This document shows, in pieces, positions 11,301 to 23,339 of a stretch of 64,000 bases of DNA (positions within the stretch are counted from its first letter, which is position 1; each line of letters begins with the position of its first letter). Under the pieces are notes generated by a model. That model made no database searches. It was not told where the DNA came from and saw nothing but the letters and a program-made list of their open reading frames with translations. Source of the DNA: Antedon bifida (Eukaryota > Echinodermata > Crinoidea > Comatulida > Antedonidae); NCBI GenBank assembly GCA_963402885.1, contig OY727100.1:3100001-3164000 (forward strand), given 5' to 3'. Made by a program: the position numbers and the translations under genes.

Positions 11301-14088
11301 TAATCATCATGAGAACCACAGAACTTCTTGCAATTTTCTAAGTAGAGAGCCACTCTCTCATTCCACCGCCTTGTGTGTTGTTCTAAGACTTGTTGGCGAA
11401 GCTGTGATGGACTGTTCCCGAGACCACGGTACTTTAGAAGCTGCAGGACCCGGTTGTCGCAGGCCAAGTGATACGAAAGTACAACAGGAAACTGAAGGCG
11501 ATGCGCTAAATCAAGTTGCTTTAAAATGTTTTCACTCCAGCCAATTTGTCTTTGTTGGCAGTTAGAGCACCTCAGTTGTTCTGTTGCAAGAAAGTAGTGG
11601 CAGTCTAAATCCAGGACTGGACGAACGATTCCATGGAGGCCGCCTGATGTTAGTGGATAGCTCTTGCATTCTGGCCGAGGGCAGACCAGCTTGACCTGCC
11701 AAGTCTTGCGGGGCAACCAAAGAAGAAGACGATGACCGAAGTAACTGTTGGCCATGGGTATGTTTTTGTTGAGCGGATCCGGTTGAGGTGGATAATACCA
11801 AAGTTGTTTGAGTTTAGTTGAATCCAACTCTGCGGTCCCTTTCTTCGATTTCTTGAATAAGGTTTTTGAAATCCACTGTTGATCAATCTCGGGCAAGTTC
11901 TTCTTCCATTTATCTGGTATGAGACAATCTGCAAGAAAAACCAAGACAAAATTGTATAATTAATTAAACTACATTATGTAATTTTCATTTTCTAGTTTTA
12001 AACATCAAACAAAATAATTAAAATTACATGAAATAAACTACCTTCACTATGTTTGATAGTTTCTGTAGTGGATGGCATAGTACTAACAGGTTCATAAGAT
12101 GTATTTGGTTGAGCTGCAAGACGGAAAATTAAAGAATATTTAGCAGTAAACTACTTTCATTCGCTATCTACAGTATGCTAGAAAGCAATATATTTAAACA
12201 ACACGATTTTATGATTGAGTATAAATGAATGCATAAAAAAAAACCTAAACCCAGCAAACCTACAACATACACAGGCACTAAAAATGCAAAACCTCGAATT
12301 ATTAATTTAAAAAATGCACAAAAAACACAAAATATGAAATAAGTCTTACCTGGTGCATATGAGGTTGATGGCTGCAAAGAAGCATCAAAGACATCAGTAC
12401 CAGAAAGTGTTTCATCTGTGACATCCTTAACCTTTTGTAGCTCAATACCAACAGGTATGTACGATGTCTGTCTAGTTGGGCATTTCCTGAGGCGTTTTAT
12501 TTCTTTCATTGCTATGGCTTCTTTGCCTTCTGGGAAAGACTCCAAGTACCTCTTAAAGTTGAATTTGTTGATATTAAGTGAACTTGTACTTGGAATTTCA
12601 TTAGCCATTTTAATTACAAAACATACTGCATATTCCAGTACATTTTCGACCATCCACTTGAATGTTTGTCCACTGTATTTACCATGCTGAAACCTGTAGC
12701 AGCCCAACACATCACATTCATCTTTGGTGTTTCCACCCAGCCTGCACACCTCCTTCAAGGCATCTTGGCGTACATCATCAGGAGTTAGACACTTGCCAGT
12801 TGGTCGTTTTCTCAAGCTGTTAAATACTACAGCAGCAGATGTATCTTCAAGAATTAAGGCACCCTCTTCACTGCGCCGAAAAGTTGGTCTTAACATACTG
12901 TACTGTCTATTGAACACCTGCAAAACTAAAAAAACTGATCAAAGGCAAAAATATATGTAAGTAAAGTATGTGATAAAAGAAAATGTTACCCGTATAATGC
13001 CACTGTGCACCGTGCAGTTGTAGTAAATGGCTGTAAATAAAGGAAAATCAAATCTAAATAAAATATCTGTGGGTTAAAATTTCTCAAGTAATAATTAATA
13101 GTAGACCAAGACTTTAAATGTAAAATATTAATAAAATGAATCACATAGCATTAAAACATATCTACTAAGAACAAACTATTTTATCTAAATTAAATTAAGA
13201 AAATATTACATATGAATAATTATGTTTTTTTTTCAATTAACAAAACTATATAAAGAATTACAACATAAATTAGAGTAAATTGAATAATCTTTGTTTATTA
13301 AACAGTGTATGTATTAACTCTTTGATCCCTGAGCACTTCCTTTAATGCAATCAAATTATTTGAGAATCTTATCTAAATCCACAAATACAGTTGATTGCCT
13401 AATTAAACGAATGCTTTAGATCAAAGAGTAGAAGCCTACACTTAATTAAACAATCATTATAATAAAAGTTAAATTGTTTATCTATCAATTAGAAGGCTTA
13501 GTCTGTTTCCCATGGATGCTATTCTGATACAGCACACATTTAGTTTTTTATAGTTTAAAATTATGTTAGGCCTAAAATCTATTACAGGCTACATAGGCTA
13601 GTCTAACTAGTAGTAGGATTGTTAATATTAAATAAATTAAACTTTGAAGAATAGCTTACTTTAAACTAAATCGATAAATACTAATCTAAGCCTAGGCCTA
13701 GTCTATCTAACTACCCGTAGTAGATAAGTTTTGAAGAAAAAAAATAACAGGGAGCCTTAAGTAAGTATAGCATCTTACTAGGGCCTATAGCCCTTGCAGG
13801 CCCATGGTTTGACTTACAATTCATGGCAACCAAAAAAGTCTTTCTATCTAGCCTAGCCTAGGCGGCCTATATAGTAAATACATTAATTAAAGTAAGTGTC
13901 GAGTGACACTATATCTAAACCCTAACTAAGCTATAAAGGCATGCGTTATTGTTAATACTTTATGAAATATATGTAGGCCTATTGGTAATTAGGGGGGGGG
14001 GGGGGGGAAGTAATAATAGCAAATGCATTTTACCCCACAGAGCAGACCGCCAACAAGAATTAGCGTCGACCGCGGGGCTGGCACCCAT
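8310..14088 (-). CDS. DDE-transposase-like zinc-binding protein (DUF6729-like), copy 1
   Basis: Ten exons, in transcript order: 14088-14034, 13030-12990, 12917-12350, 12113-12042, 11928-11132, 11034-10239, 10139-9643, 9534-9272, 9187-8939, 8850-8310. All junctions are GT-AG and the phases agree, giving 3879 nt and 1292 aa. Seen: a CX4C...CX2C zinc-binding set (Cys328, 333, 366, 369) after WYYPPQPDP and LLLWLPRKTWQVKLVCP; KIDSTKR with Asp507; ILYVDRDCCG with Asp575; RGSTSLESFHLHLNRFIPG with Glu765; an acidic linker near 880-900; and a C-terminal CX2C-H-C set (1236, 1239, 1248, 1257). From memory, this layout matches animal DUF6729 proteins. Asp507, Asp575 and Glu765 as an RNase-H-fold DDE triad, and hence a transposase role, is inferred. 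The first exon (MGASPAVDANSCWRSALW) is the least certain part; it was chosen because its phase fits and a donor follows. Confidence 0.8.
11035..11131 (-). promoter_or_regulatory. Intron with duplicated 3' splice site (copy 1)
   Basis: Read on the minus strand, this 97-nt intron contains two near-identical acceptors: TTTTTGCAG followed by ATTGTCGGGAAGCTT, and about 50 nt later TTTTTGCAG followed by ATTGTAAGGAAGCTA. The second continues the reading frame between the segments holding Asp507 and Asp575. Use of the first would hit a stop codon after seven codons and cut the protein before Asp575. The arrangement is kept in copies 2 and 3. A regulatory role is inference. Confidence 0.5.
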
Positions 14089-14344
14089 ACAAACACATTT
14101 GCTAGGCCATAGTCACGGCCTAGGCCAAACAAGTTATCAACACTTTAAATGCATGAAATCAATTTCGCTCTTACCTTTAATGCAAGTACACGTTCGAGTT
14201 GAATACAGCTACTACCAGAATTCGCCTTGAAATTAATAATAATAATAATAAGTCTAGAGGATTTGTAAAAAGATGTTGTCGCATGTAAATCTGGACAAAA
14301 TCTCATCATTGTTTGTGTTGTGAAAAACTTGTGGAAGTCAGATA

Positions 14345-14490
14345 TTAATTACGTCACTTTTCAGTGTTCTGATTGGTCAAAATGACGACATTTGGAACAC
14401 TTTTCTAAGGCTCTGCTTACGTCACTTTTCAGTGCTCTGATTGTTCAACTTTTGGAACGCTTTCCGCTGCTCTGATTGGTCAATCAGTTG
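14345..14490 (-). promoter_or_regulatory. Putative CRE/CCAAT promoter of copy 1
   Basis: On the minus strand there are CCAAT-type boxes at 14475-14482 and 14372-14379 and CRE-like TGACGTAA at 14417-14424 and 14349-14356, with a degenerate CCAAT between. The block is about 260 bp upstream of the exon 0 start codon. Between them a good donor (CATTAAAG/GTAAGAGC near 14174) suggests a possible alternative 5' untranslated exon. Unlike copies 0 and 3, the next sequence upstream is the 3' flank of copy 2 and not satellite. Confidence 0.5.
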
Positions 14491-15583
14491 TTCAATTCAT
14501 TGTCCAATTCTACAGCACACATTGGGTTATTTGTAGTACTAAGGGTACAGCTCAATCTTCTCATTCGGAAAGGTAAAGAACGCAAAAAGAAATGGACAAG
14601 AAATGGACAGAGCCATGTGGGGTCATTAAAACTGAATTGGACTGGGTCATTAGATAATGAGGAAACGGGACAATTGGCCAATGGGGCCCAAGAATCTAGG
14701 AGGTTGTTTTGAATACCGGCATACTAAAAACTGTCAATTTTAGGGGTTTATCACATGATCGATGTATTAAATGAATAAAAATATTAAATAATAGAATAAT
14801 AAGACTTTAATTTTATGTTAAAAGTTGAGAAAGTCGACATTGTTTTATCCAATTTTCGAAACAAAATCCTTGTACTATAGTACATGAATTTTGTTTTTTA
14901 AAAAACGGTAAATTCGACTACAATATGTGTGCTGTATTAGTTATTAATTAACTAGTTAAAAAACCCACCCTGACTTCTAATTGGCCAACAATATTCCAAG
15001 TAGTTTGATATTAAGTTAGCCTTTTTCAAAAATTGAGACAAAATTACCGTTAACTTTGTCTGGGGCTTTTTTTCTAGGCCACATGGTACCATACGATATG
15101 TGTAACTGTCAGAGGAGTAACTAAAGGTTACTGGATGATAACCTCTATAGTATGAGTTATTATCACAATATATTATTAGAATTGGTGGAAGGAATTATTT
15201 GATTCACATTAAAATGAATTGTAGTGGAATTGCTCTTGAAATAAATATAAAATATTTGAGAATTTACACTGCTAAGGAAATACTCTTGACAAGAATATAG
15301 AATTCACCATTTAATGTACACTCAACTGCAAAAAGTTTCCCCTCTGCTTTTTTTGTAAGGGCTTGGGACCTTCAAATACAAAGTGCAATGAATGATATAA
15401 TGTAAATTATAATGTAATAATTAAAACTGAATATAATTTATAAAAATTACAAAATAATTTACAACATTAATCATTGCTCTTTGGATTTGGCAGCATTAAA
15501 AACTTTTTTTTTTTTTTATTATTATTTAAAAAAAATTGAAGATATATGAAAGAGTATAAAAAGTCTATCCATGGCTACAAAAA

Positions 15584-18500
15584 TCATTTGGAATCATTCT
15601 TGTTGCTGCTTTTTTTCCGCTCTTGACGAAGGCGACGGATGGCAACCATAGTCGATTTCCATTCTTCAAAAGTCACATCAGATGTTGCAGCACAATACCA
15701 ATTTCCATAGTACTGAGTGTGGTTCTTATTTAACCTTGGTTGCTTACACTTTGAGCACACAATCGCAGACGTTCTTGGTTTGTATATTTTGATCGGTTTC
15801 CCTTCCGATATGTCTTTAGCCACTCGTTTTCTGTACAAGAGGGTAGTTCTAGGAATACGAGTACTGCTAGCCTCAGGGACTGATGGTGGTGGTTTTGCTA
15901 TCTCGCCTGGAACTGGGATCGACTGTCTGTTTCCTAAATAGGCTAGGCCGGAAGTGTTTTTTGGTAGGACAAATGTGAAAGATGGAGCGCTTGTATGAAC
16001 GTTTAGCACCGCTGGCTTGGTTAAAGGTTCAAGTAGGGTTTTATCAGAGACAAGTTTGGGTACTGTTGCTGAGATGCCAGATTCCAACACTTGCCGCTCT
16101 TGCTTCTTTGATGTTCTGTTGTACCTGTTGTAAATAAATCAAACACAGTATTTAAAAACTTGAATGTATTTACTGTAGTGTAAAATAACAGTAATAACAA
16201 GTTAAAACTCACCACTGGATGAGTGTCGTACGATTTATCTCCATCAACTGAAGCTTAGCAAACAACATCAGGTGTCCATTCGATAGCACTTTCCGACGAA
16301 TGTTCTTGTAGCCTTTGGTAATGAGCGGCCAGCGCTGGAAACGTTTACCTTCGATAGATACGGTAGATGGATACGCTTCACACAGTTTGGTAATAATGCA
16401 CTCCATATATCGATTGCAGTCCGGCCACTGAGCTGGTCCGGTGTTCTGACCTAAGAAGCATCTTTTTAAAAAAAAACAACAAAGAAACGAGTTAGATTTA
16501 AGACTCATCATGCAACAAAGTGAAAAACGCTGGAAACTGCCTTACCGTCGAGTGCTTTCAACACCAGGTATTACGGAAGTAGTTTTACTTTTCTTGAACC
16601 TGCCTTTCGTCAAGTAATCTTGATGCCGTGCTTTGCGCTTAATGGTTTTGTCATAAGCATCCAGGTTGTTCCACAACTTTGCGACATGTTCAGCATGACT
16701 TTGACTTATCACTCCACTGTCTTCCTTAAACTGCATAAGGTAGTCTGCCAGGGCTTCAACTTTGGCGTAGCCTGGAATGTTGTCCGGTCCAGTGGAATCC
16801 TCAAGTTCCTAAATTGTAAAATATGAAAACAAAATAAATTATTAGACTCGTGCATTGTATTTCAAAACAGAAACAAAATTTGTGAGGTAGAAGCTAATAA
16901 TACAAATTTAACTCACTGTGTCAATAAGGGCTGCTTTTCCTTCACCATCATCATCATTACCGTCACATAAAGGCAAGGGCTCCAGCTGGGGTGGTGAGAT
17001 TTCTTTAGCATTTCGAGGTTTAAAACAACGCTTAGGTGGTTTGTAGTCAGGTTGAGTCTTGTCATCATAACCTTCATCAACATCAAAAGTGTAAATTTCT
17101 TCATCAAAGTCTTCATCATTAATGGTATCTGTTTTGACAGGAAATTGAGTTTCGAGTACTTTGTTCGACTGGCTATACAGGTACTCCACTCCGATGAGTT
17201 CTCCAGTGTACTTGTTTGGAATGATAAAACTTTTGTACACTTTTTTGCCAATCACTTGCTCTGCCAGTATGTTGAGAGCATGCTGATGCAGTCCACTATA
17301 TGTACTGGAGATGGGTGCTCCAGACTGGGTAGCAGCTAGTGCACGGTTTGCATTCCATCGAACAAGTCCTTCCATCAGGTAAGCTTGGAAATGTAAGTCG
17401 CTAGCACGCTCACCTGAGAAAAAAATAAAACATCCATAATTATGAAATTATACAAAAATCAGTAGATAGGTTTGAAGATTTGGTAGATACCAAATAAAAA
17501 GTAATACTGTACCTGGAATAAACCTGTTAAGGTGAAGGTGAAACGATTCCAAAGAAGTGGAGCCTCTTGCGCAACGATAAACTGGCAAGGTAACTCCACC
17601 CTTAAGCATCTCGCTGGTTTTTGTGTAGAGCGGGATGCCTTCTGGATCCTGGATGCAGGCGATGTGTCGCTCTTGTGAGCTCCAGATATCCCAGGTCTGT
17701 TCGGAGTCTAAGAGTGGGACGCCCATTGTGTCACGGCCTTCTTCACCATCGAGGGAAGTCAGGAGCTCTCGGATTAGGTCGGCAGTCTCGCGAGTCCCTC
17801 GTGTTGTCCTGCGACAATGTAAAGCATACTCCTTCTTGCTGATGTTTTTCAATATGATGTCGTCTGTTGGGTTGGAATGCTTCTTGCTTGCAATGAGCTG
17901 TTCACGCTTGGCGAGCTTCAGACGTTCAACATCGTCAGCGCTCCACTCAAAAATGCAAGCGGAAAGACGTTTGAGAAAGATCGGATACAACTGATGTGAT
18001 TCTGTTGAACAAGCTGCAGCAATTCTCCTCATGAAGTGCCAGATGTCCAGGCGAATTTGCATGTCAGGCCAGGCGCTGAACATCTTCCTTATGCTTGAAT
18101 GACCGCAGCAGTCACGATCGACGTAGAGAATATCGGGAGGAGGTACGCCTGCCGAAGCATATCGGTTAATGATACCGTTTGTCATGTTGTTTAGGCCACA
18201 TCCTTCTGCAGCAGTCAGGACTGTAATGAGCACCTGGCCGTGCTCATTTCCGACGTTTGTTGCCCATGCTCCTGTTCCACATGCACGACCGGCTAGCTTC
18301 CTTACAATCTGCAAAAAAAATATAATAATTATTAGGAAGAAAGCTTCCCGACAATCTGCAAAAAAAAATTTAAATAATTAAAAGCAAATTGCAGAAATTA
18401 CTTACCCTTTTGGTCGAGTCAATCTTCAACACTCTTCCGAACGTCGATGTGATAGAAGCCTTGAGTTCGTCGATTCTTCCCATTACTTCGTTGCAGTAGA

Positions 18501-21362
18501 TGGTGAGGAACCATTGGACAGTGGGAACAGGAATCATTTTAGACACCTCATCAAATTTAGAAGCAGCAATGACATAATCATCATGAGAACCACAGAACTT
18601 CTTGCAATTTTCTAAGTAGAGAGCCACTCTCTCATTCCACCGCCTTGTGTGTTGTTCTAAGACTTGTTGGCGAAGCTGTGATGGACTGTTCCCGAGACCA
18701 CGGTACTTTAGAAGCTGCAGGACCCGGTTGTCGCAGGCCAAGTGATACGAAAGTACAACAGGAAACTGAAGGCGATGCGCTAAATCAAGTTGCTTTAAAA
18801 TGTTTTCACTCCAGCCAATTTGTCTTTGTTGGCAGTTAGAGCACCTCAGTTGTTCTGTTGCAAGAAAGTAGTGGCAGTCTAAATCCAGGACTGGACGAAC
18901 GATTCCATGGAGGCCGCCTGATGTTAGTGGATAGCTCTTGCATTCTGGCCGAGGGCAGACCAGCTTGACCTGCCAAGTCTTGCGGGGCAACCAAAGAAGA
19001 AGACGATGACCGAAGTAACTGTTGGCCATGGGTATGTTTTTGTTGAGCGGATCCGGTTGAGGTGGATAATACCAAAGTTGTTTGAGTTTAGTTGAATCCA
19101 ACTCTGCGGTCCCTTTCTTCGATTTCTTGAATAAGGTTTTTGAAATCCACTGTTGATCAATCTCGGGCAAGTTCTTCTTCCATTTATCTGGTATGAGACA
19201 ATCTGCAAGAAAAACCAAGACAAAATTGTATAATTAATTAAACTACATTATGTAATTTTCATTTTCTAGTTTTAAACATCAAACAAAATAATTAAAATTA
19301 CATGAAATAAACTACCTTCACTATGTTTGATAGTTTCTGTAGTGGATGGCATAGTACTAACAGGTTCATAAGATGTATTTGGTTGAGCTGCAAGACGGAA
19401 AATTAAAGAATATTTAGCAGTAAACTACTTTCATTCGCTATCTACAGTATGCTAGAAAGCAATATATTTAAACAACACGATTTTATGATTGAGTATAAAT
19501 GAATGCATAAAAAAAAACCTAAACCCAGCAAACCTACAACATACACAGGCACTAAAAATGCAAAACCTCGAATTATTAATTTAAAAAATGCACAAAAAAC
19601 ACAAAATATGAAATAAGTCTTACCTGGTGCATATGAGGTTGATGGCTGCAAAGAAGCATCAAAGACATCAGTACCAGAAAGTGTTTCATCTGTGACATCC
19701 TTAACCTTTTGTAGCTCAATACCAACAGGTATGTACGATGTCTGTCTAGTTGGGCATTTCCTGAGGCGTTTTATTTCTTTCATTGCTATGGCTTCTTTGC
19801 CTTCTGGGAAAGACTCCAAGTACCTCTTAAAGTTGAATTTGTTGATATTAAGTGAACTTGTACTTGGAATTTCATTAGCCATTTTAATTACAAAACATAC
19901 TGCATATTCCAGTACATTTTCGACCATCCACTTGAATGTTTGTCCACTGTATTTACCATGCTGAAACCTGTAGCAGCCCAACACATCACATTCATCTTTG
20001 GTGTTTCCACCCAGCCTGCACACCTCCTTCAAGGCATCTTGGCGTACATCATCAGGAGTTAGACACTTGCCAGTTGGTCGTTTTCTCAAGCTGTTAAATA
20101 CTACAGCAGCAGATGTATCTTCAAGAATTAAGGCACCCTCTTCACTGCGCCGAAAAGTTGGTCTTAACATACTGTACTGTCTATTGAACACCTGCAAAAC
20201 TAAAAAAACTGATCAAAGGCAAAAATATATGTAAGTAAAGTATGTGATAAAAGAAAATGTTACCCGTATAATGCCACTGTGCACCGTGCAGTTGTAGTAA
20301 ATGGCTGTAAATAAAGGAAAATCAAATCTAAATAAAATATCTGTGGGTTAAAATTTCTCAAGTAATAATTAATAGTAGACCAAGACTTTAAATGTAAAAT
20401 ATTAATAAAATGAATCACATAGCATTAAAACATATCTACTAAGAACAAACTATTTTATCTAAATTAAATTAAGAAAATATTACATATGAATAATTATGTT
20501 TTTTTTTCAATTAACAAAACTATATAAAGAATTACAACATAAATTAGAGTAAATTGAATAATCTTTGTTTATTAAACAGTGTATGTATTAACTCTTTGAT
20601 CCCTGAGCACTTCCTTTAATGCAATCAAATTATTTGAGAATCTTATCTAAATCCACAAATACAGTTGATTGCCTAATTAAACGAATGCTTTAGATCAAAG
20701 AGTAGAAGCCTACACTTAATTAAACAATCATTATAATAAAAGTTAAATTGTTTATCTATCAATTAGAAGGCTTAGTCTGTTTCCCATGGATGCTATTCTG
20801 ATACAGCACACATTTAGTTTTTTATAGTTTAAAATTATGTTAGGCCTAAAATCTATTACAGGCTACATAGGCTAGTCTAACTAGTAGTAGGATTGTTAAT
20901 ATTAAATAAATTAAACTTTGAAGAATAGCTTACTTTAAACTAAATCGATAAATACTAATCTAAGCCTAGGCCTAGTCTATCTAACTACCCGTAGTAGATA
21001 AGTTTTGAAGAAAAAAAATAACAGGGAGCCTTAAGTAAGTATAGCATCTTACTAGGGCCTATAGCCCTTGCAGGCCCATGGTTTGACTTACAATTCATGG
21101 CAACCAAAAAAGTCTTTCTATCTAGCCTAGCCTAGGCGGCCTATATAGTAAATACATTAATTAAAGTAAGTGTCGAGTGACACTATATCTAAACCCTAAC
21201 TAAGCTATAAAGGCATGCGTTATTGTTAATACTTTATGAAATATATGTAGGCCTATTGGTAATTAGGGGGGGGGGGGGGGGAAGTAATAATAGCAAATGC
21301 ATTTTACCCCACAGAGCAGACCGCCAACAAGAATTAGCGTCGACCGCGGGGCTGGCACCCAT
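15584..21362 (-). CDS. DDE-transposase-like zinc-binding protein (DUF6729-like), copy 2
   Basis: Exons in transcript order: 21362-21308, 20304-20264, 20191-19624, 19387-19316, 19202-18406, 18308-17513, 17413-16917, 16808-16546, 16461-16213, 16124-15584. The 1292-aa protein appears identical in sequence to copy 1, including both zinc-binding sets and the candidate Asp/Asp/Glu residues, and no frameshift or premature stop was seen. One visible difference from copy 1 lies in the intron with the doubled acceptor, near 18372. Near-identity extending through introns and flanks shows a very recent tandem duplication, or an assembly duplication that read depth should test. Confidence 0.8.
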
Positions 21363-21618
21363 ACAAACACATTTGCTAGGCCATAGTCACGGCCTAGGCC
21401 AAACAAGTTATCAACACTTTAAATGCATGAAATCAATTTCGCTCTTACCTTTAATGCAAGTACACGTTCGAGTTGAATACAGCTACTACCAGAATTCGCC
21501 TTGAAATTAATAATAATAATAATAAGTCTAGAGGATTTGTAAAAAGATGTTGTCGCATGTAAATCTGGACAAAATCTCATCATTGTTTGTGTTGTGAAAA
21601 ACTTGTGGAAGTCAGATA

Positions 21619-21764
21619 TTAATTACGTCACTTTTCAGTGTTCTGATTGGTCAAAATGACGACATTTGGAACACTTTTCTAAGGCTCTGCTTACGTCACT
21701 TTTCAGTGCTCTGATTGTTCAACTTTTGGAACGCTTTCCGCTGCTCTGATTGGTCAATCAGTTG
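21619..21764 (-). promoter_or_regulatory. Putative CRE/CCAAT promoter of copy 2
   Basis: Same block as in copy 1, shifted by 7274 bp: two TGACGTAA sites and two TGACCAAT boxes in the orientation of the minus-strand gene. Upstream it abuts the 3' flank of copy 3 directly. Confidence 0.5.
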
Positions 21765-21881
21765 TTCAATTCATTGTCCAATTCTACAGCACACATTGGG
21801 TTATTTGTAGTACTAAGGGTACAGCTCAATCTTCTCATTCGGAAAGGTAAAGAACGCAAAAAGAAATGGACAAGAAATGGA

Positions 21882-22659
21882 CAGAGCCATGTGGGGTCAT
21901 TAAAACTGAATTGGACTGGGTCATTAGATAATGAGGAAACGGGACAATTGGCCAATGGGGCCCAAGAATCTAGGAGGTTGTTTTGAATACCGGCATACTA
22001 AAAACTGTCAATTTTAGGGGTTTATCACATGATCGATGTATTAAATGAATAAAAATATTAAATAATAGAATAATAAGACTTTAATTTTATGTTAAAAGTT
22101 GAGAAAGTCGACATTGTTTTATCCAATTTTCGAAACAAAATCCTTGTACTATAGTACATGAATTTTGTTTTTTAAAAAACGGTAAATTCGACTACAATAT
22201 GTGTGCTGTATTAGTTATTAATTAACTAGTTAAAAAACCCACCCTGACTTCTAATTGGCCAACAATATTCCAGAGCCATGTGGGGTCATTAAAACTGAAT
22301 TGGACTGGGTCATTAGATAATGAGGAAACGAGACAATTGGCCAATGGGGCCCAAGAATCTAGGAGGTTGTTTTGAATACCGGCATACTAAAAACTGTCAA
22401 TTTTAGGGGTTTATCACATGATCGATGTATTAAATGAATAAAAATATTAAATAATAGAATAATAAGACTTTAATTTTATGTTAAAAATTGAGAAAGTCGA
22501 CATTGTTTTATCCAATTTTCGAAACAAAATCCTTGTACTATAGTACATGAATTTTGTTTTTTAAAAAACGGTAAATTCGACTACAATATGTGTGCTGTAT
22601 TAGTTATTAATTAACTAGTTAAAAAACCCACCCTGACTTCTAATTGGCCAACAATATTC
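21882..22659. repeat. 389-bp tandem duplication in the 3' flank of copy 3
   Basis: The segment beginning CAGAGCCATGTGGGGTC at 21882 starts again at 22271 and runs to the same ACAATATTCCA end, giving two copies with a period of 389 bp and only a few differences (for example AACGGGACA against AACGAGACA). Copies 1 and 2 have the segment once. Confidence 0.9.
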
Positions 22660-23188
22660 CAAGTAGTTTGATATTAAGTTAGCCTTTTTCAAAAATTGAG
22701 ACAAAATTACCGTTAACTTTGTCTGGGGCTTTTTTTCTAGGCCACATGGTACCATACGATATGTGTAACTGTCAGAGGAGTAACTAAAGGTTACTGGATG
22801 ATAACCTCTATAGTATGAGTTATTATCACAATATATTATTAGAATTGGTGGAAGGAATTATTTGATTCACATTAAAATGAATTGTAGTGGAATTGCTCTT
22901 GAAATAAATATAAAATATTTGAGAATTTACACTGCTAAGGAAATACTCTTGACAAGAATATAGAATTCACCATTTAATGTACACTCAACTGCAAAAAGTT
23001 TCCCCTCTGCTTTTTTTTGTAAGGGCTTGGGACCTTCAAATACAAAGTGCAATGAATGATATAATGTAAATTATAATGTAATAATTAAAACTGAATATAA
23101 TTTATAAAAATTACAAAATAATTTACAACATTAATCATTGCTCTTTGGATTTGGCAGCATTAAAAACTTTTTTTTTTTTATTATTATT

Positions 23189-23273
23189 AACTTTATTGTA
23201 CATTCAGAATACCATTAGATATGGTGGCCTAATGGCCAAATTGCATAAAAAGTGAATATAAAATCACAGAACA
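23189..23273. mobile_element. Small insertion next to a poly-T tract in copy 3
   Basis: Copies 1 and 2 read poly-T, TTATTATTATTT, then A-rich sequence here. Copy 3 has about 85 extra bases (AACTTTATTGTACATTCAG...) between the T-rich and A-rich parts. A T-rich start of this kind resembles the reverse complement of a LINE or SINE 3' tail, but the fragment is too short to assign. It may be an insertion in copy 3 or sequence lost from copies 1 and 2. Confidence 0.4.
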
Positions 23274-23339
23274 AAAAAAAATTGAAGATATATGAAAGAG
23301 TATAAAAAGTCTATCCATGGCTACAAAAATCATTTGGAA

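Larger units (their letters stand above)
7267..14540 (-). repeat. Copy 1 of the 7.27-kb tandem unit
   Basis: Copy 1 of a head-to-tail tandem repeat with an exact period of 7274 bp to copy 2. From left to right it has a gene 3' flank (7267-8309), the ten-exon gene on the minus strand (8310-14088), and a promoter block (14345-14490). The word ACAGCACACAT occurs at 13529 and 14512, and inverted at 7651. I could not define terminal inverted repeats for the unit as a whole. Copies 1 and 2 differ by only a few bases, such as an A/T difference in the intron near 11098. Confidence 0.92.
14541..21814 (-). repeat. Copy 2 of the 7.27-kb tandem unit
   Basis: Copy 2 is nearly identical to copy 1 at a constant offset of 7274 bp across coding, intronic and flanking sequence. 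Left to right it has the 3' flank (14541-15583, including the decayed satellite-like junction near 14860-14915), the gene (15584-21362) and the promoter block (21619-21764). It shares with copy 1 the G tract of about 17 in intron 1 and other small variants that separate this pair from copies 0 and 3. No satellite separates it from its neighbours. Confidence 0.93.

Noticed and set aside
7267..14540. A pair of unit-wide terminal inverted repeats based on ACAGCACACAT
   Set aside because: The word occurs inverted at 7651 and forward at 13529 and 14512, but similarity does not extend beyond about 11 bp, so it is not good evidence for transposon ends.
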